Of a DNA stretch of 64,000 bases, positions 58,631-64,000 are shown piece by piece. The DNA is taken from assembly GCA_030695025.1 (NCBI GenBank), contig JAUYTX010000024.1, positions 46,342 through 110,341 of the forward strand, given 5' to 3'. The position numbers were made by a program, and so were the translations under genes. The stretch comes from Bacteroidales bacterium (lineage in GTDB: Bacteria > Bacteroidota > Bacteroidia > Bacteroidales > UBA932). Positions within the stretch are counted from its first letter, which is position 1. Each line of letters begins with the position of its first letter. The notes beneath the pieces were generated by a model. That model had not been told where the DNA came from. It did no database searches and was given only the letters and a program-made list of their open reading frames with translations.

Positions 58631-59983
58631 TTGGAGCGAAACTTACATTTGATAAGAATACAACATATGGAACCCGAGACAAACCGCATAGAATACAAAC
58701 AGCATCTTACAGATGATTTAGAAAAGGAAGCCATTGCTTTTCTAAACTATCAGGAGGGAGGTGTCATATACATTGGAATCCACAAATCTGGAACAGTAGT
58801 TGGGGTTTCTGATATTGATGGCGATATGCTCAAAATTAAAGACCGTTTGAAAAACAACATTATGCCTTCTTGTATGGGACTGTTCGATGTTGTAGTAGAG
58901 AATATCGAATCGAAAGACGTGATTAAAATCACTCTTGCCAGTGGAACGGAAAAGCCGTACTATATCAAAAAACTTGGTATGTCAGAAAAAGGTACATTTA
59001 TCCGTGTTGGAACGGCAGCCGAACCGATGCCAGTAAGGGTGATAGAATCTCTGTTTGCGAAACGCACTCGAAATTCTATAGGTAAAATCAAGTCGCCGAA
59101 TCAGAATCTAACATTTGAACAGCTTAAGATTTACTATGAAGGCGTAAACAAAACGCTGAATCAACAATTTTCGGCTAATCTCGAATTGCTTACTGCAGAT
59201 GGACAATATAACTATGTTGCTTACCTATTGGCTGATATAAATGGGATTTCTATAAAGCTCGCAAAATATGATGGACTTGATAGGGTTGATTTAATGGAAA
59301 ACAACGAATATGGGTATTGTTCATTAGTAAAAGCCACAAAACAAGTATTAGATAAGATTGAAGTTGAAAATAAGACGCTTGCAAAGATTACTCCCAAAGA
59401 GCGGGAAGAGAAAAGGCTTTGGAATCCTGTTGCTTTACGTGAAGCTGTAATCAACGCAATGGTTCATAACGATTATACTTCGGAAGTTCCTCCAAAATTT
59501 GAGTTCTTTGATGATAGAATTGAGATTACTTCATTTGGAAGTCTCCCGCAAGGAATGACAGAAAAAGAATTCTTTGAGGGTTATTCTGTCCCTCGTAATA
59601 AAGAACTAATGCGAGTATTTCGGGATTTGGAACTGGTTGAACATTTAGGATCTGGCGTTCCTCGTATTTTAAAAAGCTATGGAAAAGAGTGTTTTAAGTT
59701 TACCGAGAACTTTCTACGAATGACTTTCCCTGGATCCGAGCAAGTTACCGAGCAAGTTACCGAGCAAGTCAAAGAACTAGTTAATGTATTGGATAAAGAA
59801 ATGGATAGGCAAGAAATTCAGGATAAATTAGGACTTGCTCATAGAGAAAATTTTCGATCCAACTATCTAAAGCCCGCATTAGAACAAGGTTTTGTTGAAA
59901 TGACTATACCTGATAAGCCTAATAGCAGTTTGCAAAAATATCGCTTGACTATATTAGGGAAGCAACTGAAAGGGAAACTGTGA
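58631..59983 (+). CDS. AlbA_2/Schlafen-type, RecG-like ATP-binding transcriptional regulator
   Basis: ETNRIEYKQHLTDDLEKEAIAFLNYQEGGVIYIGIHKSGTVVGV, REAVINAMVHNDYTSEVPPKFEFFDDRIEITSFG and EQVTEQVTEQVKEL; ATG at 58667 may be the true start. Confidence 0.88.
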   Translation: MERNLHLIRIQHMEPETNRIEYKQHLTDDLEKEAIAFLNYQEGGVIYIGIHKSGTVVGVSDIDGDMLKIKDRLKNNIMPSCMGLFDVVVENIESKDVIKITLASGTEKPYYIKKLGMSEKGTFIRVGTAAEPMPVRVIESLFAKRTRNSIGKIKSPNQNLTFEQLKIYYEGVNKTLNQQFSANLELLTADGQYNYVAYLLADINGISIKLAKYDGLDRVDLMENNEYGYCSLVKATKQVLDKIEVENKTLAKITPKEREEKRLWNPVALREAVINAMVHNDYTSEVPPKFEFFDDRIEITSFGSLPQGMTEKEFFEGYSVPRNKELMRVFRDLELVEHLGSGVPRILKSYGKECFKFTENFLRMTFPGSEQVTEQVTEQVKELVNVLDKEMDRQEIQDKLGLAHRENFRSNYLKPALEQGFVEMTIPDKPNSSLQKYRLTILGKQLKGKL

Positions 59984-59990
59984 AAATCCT

Positions 59991-60021
59991 TTTGCTAAGC
60001 CAAACAAAATCAGTATCTTTG
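59991..60021 (+). promoter_or_regulatory. Bacteroidetes-type promoter
   Basis: TTTG (59991-59994), exact 19-nt spacer, TATCTTTG (60014-60021). Confidence 0.6.
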
Positions 60022-60232
60022 CCCCATCGTTAAAGCGATTGTAAACTCTTCTTTTTGTACCCGAATTTCTCGTGGACAAATCGTGGACAACGACAAAAAA
60101 GTATAAGTTAAAGTACCGATAATACAATGGGTTAAAGGAACGAGTCAGTTCCGTCAACATTAAAATGAATAATTTTCTTGGAGAATGAAACTGGCCGAGA
60201 CTTATAAGTATAGCAATATTTAAAAATAAGTT

Positions 60233-61381
60233 ATGAAAAACCCTCATTTACCTTTCTATTTTTTGTGGGTAATCTTTGCCTTAATTAGCTGCAATAGGCT
60301 TGAAAATGAAACAATCCAAACAATTACACCATTAAAAGCCACAACTTTTACCGATGATTTTTCATTATTTGTGGAGACATTAATCTTTATCCCGGTACAA
60401 AGTAGCTCTGGAGATATTATATCTGTGGTATCTAAGATCTTAATTGATAATAATGATAACTTTATTTTAAAAGACGAAATCCTAGGCATTCAAGTTATTG
60501 ATGAAACCGGAAAATATATCGGAAGTATCGGCAATAAAGGGCGCGGACCAGGCGAATATACCGATATTACTGATATGTGCATAACCCCAGATGGTGAGTA
60601 CATCTGGCTCCTCTATTCAAGTGGTGTATCAAAATATAAAATAGGTGACGGCAAGTTTGTTTTAAAGATAAATTTAGAACAAGTTAATTACGACGCAATA
60701 TGTGCGTCCGATAACGGGGGCTTTTACCTGTTCTCTTCAAATCCTCCTGACGAATCAAACTTTGAAGAGCATTTCTATGCCCTTACTCAATTTGACAGCA
60801 ATGGAGAGAAAATTAAAGAGTTCTTGCCCAGGAAAGACTATGTATTTACACAAGGTATATTTACTCAGTCTTATGACAAATCAACAATTATGAGACCTCA
60901 GGAGGGTGACAATATTGCTTATAAAATCGGAAAAGAGATCATTCCATTTTTAAAAATTGATTTTCAAAACCACACAATTCCGCATAAGTATATTTTCAAG
61001 GATGGTGGCGATTTGTTTGAGGGGATGAAAAATTATCTATTTTCGGATTACTATAAGCTCCCAATACATATACATGACACAAAGGAACATATCTATTTTT
61101 CTTGTATTGGCCCGAGTGCTTTGCAGAACGATTTTGTTTTATCTAAGAATACCAATAAAGGGTTCCGATGGGCTTATGAAAGAAGCGACAGAGACCCTCT
61201 ATTTATTATGGCCTCAGATTCAAACTATTTTTATTCAGTAATATACCGCGACAAAGGTGTTGTTAAAGAGGCAGTATCAAAAACAACAAATCTCAAAGAC
61301 TATGTTTTACACAAAATGAGTCAGCTTCCAGACTCAGACAATGATGTTTTTATTATTAAATTGAAGTTTTGTAATATTTGA
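60233..61381 (+). CDS. 6-bladed beta-propeller lipoprotein
   Basis: ALISCNRLEN lipobox; GIQVIDETGKYIGSIGNKGRGPGEYTDITDMCITPDGEYIWLL. Confidence 0.82.
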   Translation: MKNPHLPFYFLWVIFALISCNRLENETIQTITPLKATTFTDDFSLFVETLIFIPVQSSSGDIISVVSKILIDNNDNFILKDEILGIQVIDETGKYIGSIGNKGRGPGEYTDITDMCITPDGEYIWLLYSSGVSKYKIGDGKFVLKINLEQVNYDAICASDNGGFYLFSSNPPDESNFEEHFYALTQFDSNGEKIKEFLPRKDYVFTQGIFTQSYDKSTIMRPQEGDNIAYKIGKEIIPFLKIDFQNHTIPHKYIFKDGGDLFEGMKNYLFSDYYKLPIHIHDTKEHIYFSCIGPSALQNDFVLSKNTNKGFRWAYERSDRDPLFIMASDSNYFYSVIYRDKGVVKEAVSKTTNLKDYVLHKMSQLPDSDNDVFIIKLKFCNI

Positions 61382-61644
61382 TATTCATAATGCTCATTCA
61401 ATTTTTCGTTCAACATATTTCTCATACCAAATTCTGAGTTAATTTGTCATTTCAAAAGGCAAATGATTTCTAATCCGAACATTTATTTGGATTATTATTT
61501 CTATTTATTATCAAATACCCACATATCGTTACATTGTTAAATTGGAGCAAGTTGCATTTCCGGCAAAAAATCTTTTGTGTTTTTTTTACAAAAACCTCCC
61601 CAAAGTTTGGTTAAATGTCAAAAATATACATACATTTGCACCCG

Positions 61645-61850
61645 AATTGGTATCGATACACCAGCAGGTGTGTTGATTAAAAGGGAACCGGGTGTGAATC
61701 CCGGACAGGCCCGCTGCTGTGAAGCACGTGAACGTTCCAAAAAAATCTGCGACCACTGGTCATAACGGCCGGGAAGGTTTAGGAATGAGTGTGTTAGTCA
61801 GAAGACCTGCCAATTCAAGTAAATGTCAGTTAGCCCCGTGGATCGGGTTG
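61645..61850 (+). ncRNA. Cobalamin (adenosylcobalamin/B12) riboswitch
   Basis: gggaaccgggtgtgaatcccggacaggcccgctgctgtgaa, gaccactgg, and B12 box agtcagaagacctgcc; candidate P13 hairpin cccg-tggat-cggg (61835-61847). Confidence 0.93.
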
Positions 61851-61995
61851 AATGGCAACCTAAAAGTTAAACTTCGAAAAATAGTCGCCCTTGACTTGGG
61901 CGGGATGTGAAAACATGCGAAACCGGCATTTTTGCCGGAGTGTAATTGCTTTGCCTGAACCGAAACACGAAACTGAATATTAAACACATACCATT

Positions 61996-63456
61996 ATGAT
62001 GACAAAAGAGCAGTATATCGAAAGCCTCAGGAAGATGAATCTTAAGGTTTACCTTATGGGCGAACTAATAGACAACCCCGTTGATCATCCAATGATTAAA
62101 CCGTCTATGAATTCTGTTGCAATGACCTACGAGCTTGCCGAAATGCCGGAATACCGTGAGCTTATGACCGCAACATCTAACCTCACCGGTAAAACCATAA
62201 ATCGTTTTTGCCACCTGCATCAGAGTACAGACGACCTTGTAAAAAAGGTTAAGATGCAACGCCTCTTAGGGCAGAAGACTGCTGCCTGTTTTCAACGCTG
62301 CGTAGGAATGGATGCCTTTAATGCCATCTACTCTACTACATATGAGATCGACAAAAAGCACGGCACAGAATATCACAAGCGATTTACTGACTATCTGAAA
62401 TTTGTACAGGAGAACGACCTTACGGTTGACGGTGCGATGACAGATCCTAAAGGAGATCGCGGCCTCTCTCCGTCAAAGCAGGCAGATCCCGACCAATATC
62501 TTCGGATTGTAAAGGTTTTGCCGGAAGGAATTGTGGTGAGAGGTGCAAAAGCTCACCAGACAGGTGCCGTTAACTCGCATGAACACCTTATTATGCCTAC
62601 AGTTGCAATGAAGGAGGAGGATGCGGATTATGCAGTCGCTTTTGCTGTTCCATCTGATGCAGAAGGGGTTGTTATGATCTACGGAAGGCAATCTTGTGAT
62701 ACCCGCAAAATGGAGCCGGGTGCAGACATCGACCTGGGAAATCCCCGCTTTGGTGGTCATGAGGCTCTTGTCATTTTCAACGACGTTTTTGTTCCTAATG
62801 AGCGCATCTTCATGTGCCGTGAGTATGATTTTGCAGGCATGATGGTTGAAAGGTTCGCAGGTTACCACCGCCAGTCATACGGTGGGTGTAAGGTTGGCGT
62901 TGGCGATGTACTGATTGGTGCTTCAGCAGTAGCTGCCGATTACAATGGAGCTGCCAAAGCAAGCCACATCAAAGACAAGCTGATTGAGATGACTCACCTG
63001 AATGAAACCCTGTATGCCTGCGGTATAGCATGTTCGGCAGAGGGAGAGTCGATGCCTGCAGGCAACTATATTGTTAACCTGTTGCTTGCCAATGTCTGCA
63101 AACAGAATATCACCCGTATGCCTTACGAGATAGCCCGCCTTGCAGAAGATATCGCGGGAGGTCTTATGGTTACAATGCCTTCGGAACAGGATTTTCGCAG
63201 TTCAGAGGTGGGACCATACATCGAGAAGTACCTTGTTGGAGTTGCAGGGGTTTCAACGGAAAATCGTATGCGCATCCTGCGCCTTATCGAAAACATTACA
63301 CTTGGTACTGCAGCTGTCGGCTACCGCACAGAGTCGATGCATGGAGCAGGCTCTCCTCAGGCTCAGCGCGTGATGATTGCCAGACAAGGTGATATTGAGG
63401 GTAAAAAACTTCTTGCAAAAGAAATTGCCAGAATAAATGAGGAGCAGAATGGCTAA
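61996..63456 (+). CDS. abfD: 4-hydroxybutyryl-CoA dehydratase / vinylacetyl-CoA isomerase
   Basis: YIESLRKMNLKVYLMGELIDNPVDHPMIKPSMNSV, FNAIYSTTYEIDKKHGTEYHKRFTDYL, MTDPKGDRGLSPSKQADPDQYLRIV and VVRGAKAHQTGAVNSHEHLIMP. Confidence 0.95.
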   Translation: MMTKEQYIESLRKMNLKVYLMGELIDNPVDHPMIKPSMNSVAMTYELAEMPEYRELMTATSNLTGKTINRFCHLHQSTDDLVKKVKMQRLLGQKTAACFQRCVGMDAFNAIYSTTYEIDKKHGTEYHKRFTDYLKFVQENDLTVDGAMTDPKGDRGLSPSKQADPDQYLRIVKVLPEGIVVRGAKAHQTGAVNSHEHLIMPTVAMKEEDADYAVAFAVPSDAEGVVMIYGRQSCDTRKMEPGADIDLGNPRFGGHEALVIFNDVFVPNERIFMCREYDFAGMMVERFAGYHRQSYGGCKVGVGDVLIGASAVAADYNGAAKASHIKDKLIEMTHLNETLYACGIACSAEGESMPAGNYIVNLLLANVCKQNITRMPYEIARLAEDIAGGLMVTMPSEQDFRSSEVGPYIEKYLVGVAGVSTENRMRILRLIENITLGTAAVGYRTESMHGAGSPQAQRVMIARQGDIEGKKLLAKEIARINEEQNG

Positions 63457-63760
63457 CAGTTTATTTGTACAAACCACATTTAGTGAGAGAGTTGAGCGCG
63501 CTGTAAATGAGTATATCCGCCCTTCATTACAACTGCACCAGGGAGATATATGTGTCAGAGATGTACGTGACGGAGAGGTGTGGGTAGAGTTAAACGGAGC
63601 TTGCAAAGGTTGTCCTTCAGCACAGATAACAATGGATGAGACAGTGAAGCAAACTCTTACTGAAATACTTGGCAACGAGCTTAAAGCCGTTCATCTTGTA
63701 AACGAAGTGGACGAAGATCTGCTCAATTTCGCCAGAAATTTGCTTAACAAAAACAAATAG
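63449..63760 (+). CDS. NifU C-terminal-domain-like Fe-S protein
   Basis: RVERAVNEYIRPSLQLHQGDICVRDVRDGEVWVELNGACKGCPSAQITM (CxxC). Confidence 0.85.
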   Translation: MANSLFVQTTFSERVERAVNEYIRPSLQLHQGDICVRDVRDGEVWVELNGACKGCPSAQITMDETVKQTLTEILGNELKAVHLVNEVDEDLLNFARNLLNKNK

Positions 63761-63763
63761 CTG

Positions 63764-64000
63764 ATGAACTGGAAAGAACAATATAAAGACAGGATAACTA
63801 CAGCTGCCGATGCGGTTGGAGTGATAAAAGATTCCGATTATATCGTCTGTTCGCACGCTGCAGCTAACCCTCAGGTTATCATGCGAGAATTAGTTGCACA
63901 AAAAGAGAGATTCCGTAACCTCCACATCTATCATATGCTTCCTCTCGGTTACGGGGATTATCTTCTGCCCGAAAATGCAGAACATTTTCACCACATCACA
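63764..64000 (+). CDS. abfT: 4-hydroxybutyrate CoA-transferase / acetyl-CoA hydrolase family, N-terminal fragment cut by window end
   Basis: MNWKEQYKDRITTAADAVGVIKDSDYIVCSHAAANPQVIMRELVAQKERFRNLHIYHMLPLGYGDYLLPENAEHFHHI; operon context with abfD. Confidence 0.85.
   Translation, partial: MNWKEQYKDRITTAADAVGVIKDSDYIVCSHAAANPQVIMRELVAQKERFRNLHIYHMLPLGYGDYLLPENAEHFHHIT

Noticed and set aside
59740-59775. 12-bp tandem repeat (gagcaagttacc) in AlbA_2 gene
   Set aside because: EQVTEQVTEQV is a common linker motif in this family; not unusual
61577-61910. ORFs 61577-61765 and 61719-61910
   Set aside because: They lie within the cobalamin riboswitch and leader; translations have no protein-like features
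1-64000. tRNA/rRNA genes and intact CRISPR/defence or prophage modules
   Set aside because: None recognised by eye; absence not proven without tRNAscan, Infernal or HMM searches

Overview
Bacteroidales-type chromosomal window; the inference rests on type V pilus genes, an S46 peptidase, FISUMP domains, A-rich ribosome-binding regions and TTTG-N19-TAnnTTTG promoters. Much of it is housekeeping: rnhB, glycerate kinase, Mrp, aspS, thyA-folA, exported-looking SOD, mutS, rsmA, ychF, YfhO and glycosyltransferase genes. Standout regions: (i) about 20.4-38.1 kb, a large type V (FimA/Mfa-like) pilus locus. It has six fimbrillin-like lipoproteins, an Mfa-like DUF4906-type subunit, C-terminal FISUMP domains on several subunits, a LytTR regulator between two paralogous LytS kinases, and a hybrid kinase with a degenerate receiver. 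(ii) 61.6-64.0 kb, a cobalamin riboswitch leader before a 4-hydroxybutyryl-CoA dehydratase / NifU-like / 4-hydroxybutyrate CoA-transferase operon. This suggests B12-controlled choice of a B12-independent succinate-to-butyrate branch. (iii) Two copies, 35 kb apart, of an undescribed-looking inverted-repeat element (CTCCGCGCCA...TGGCGCGGAG), each starting exactly 2 nt after a TAA stop. One copy contains a nested element with 24-bp perfect inverted repeats. (iv) An accessory islet at 57.8-60.2 kb with a decayed IS21 relic and an AlbA_2/RecG-like gene. (v) A ~300-bp G-depleted, C/T-rich tract between folA and sod. All assignments come from reading the sequence and provided translations; no searches were run.
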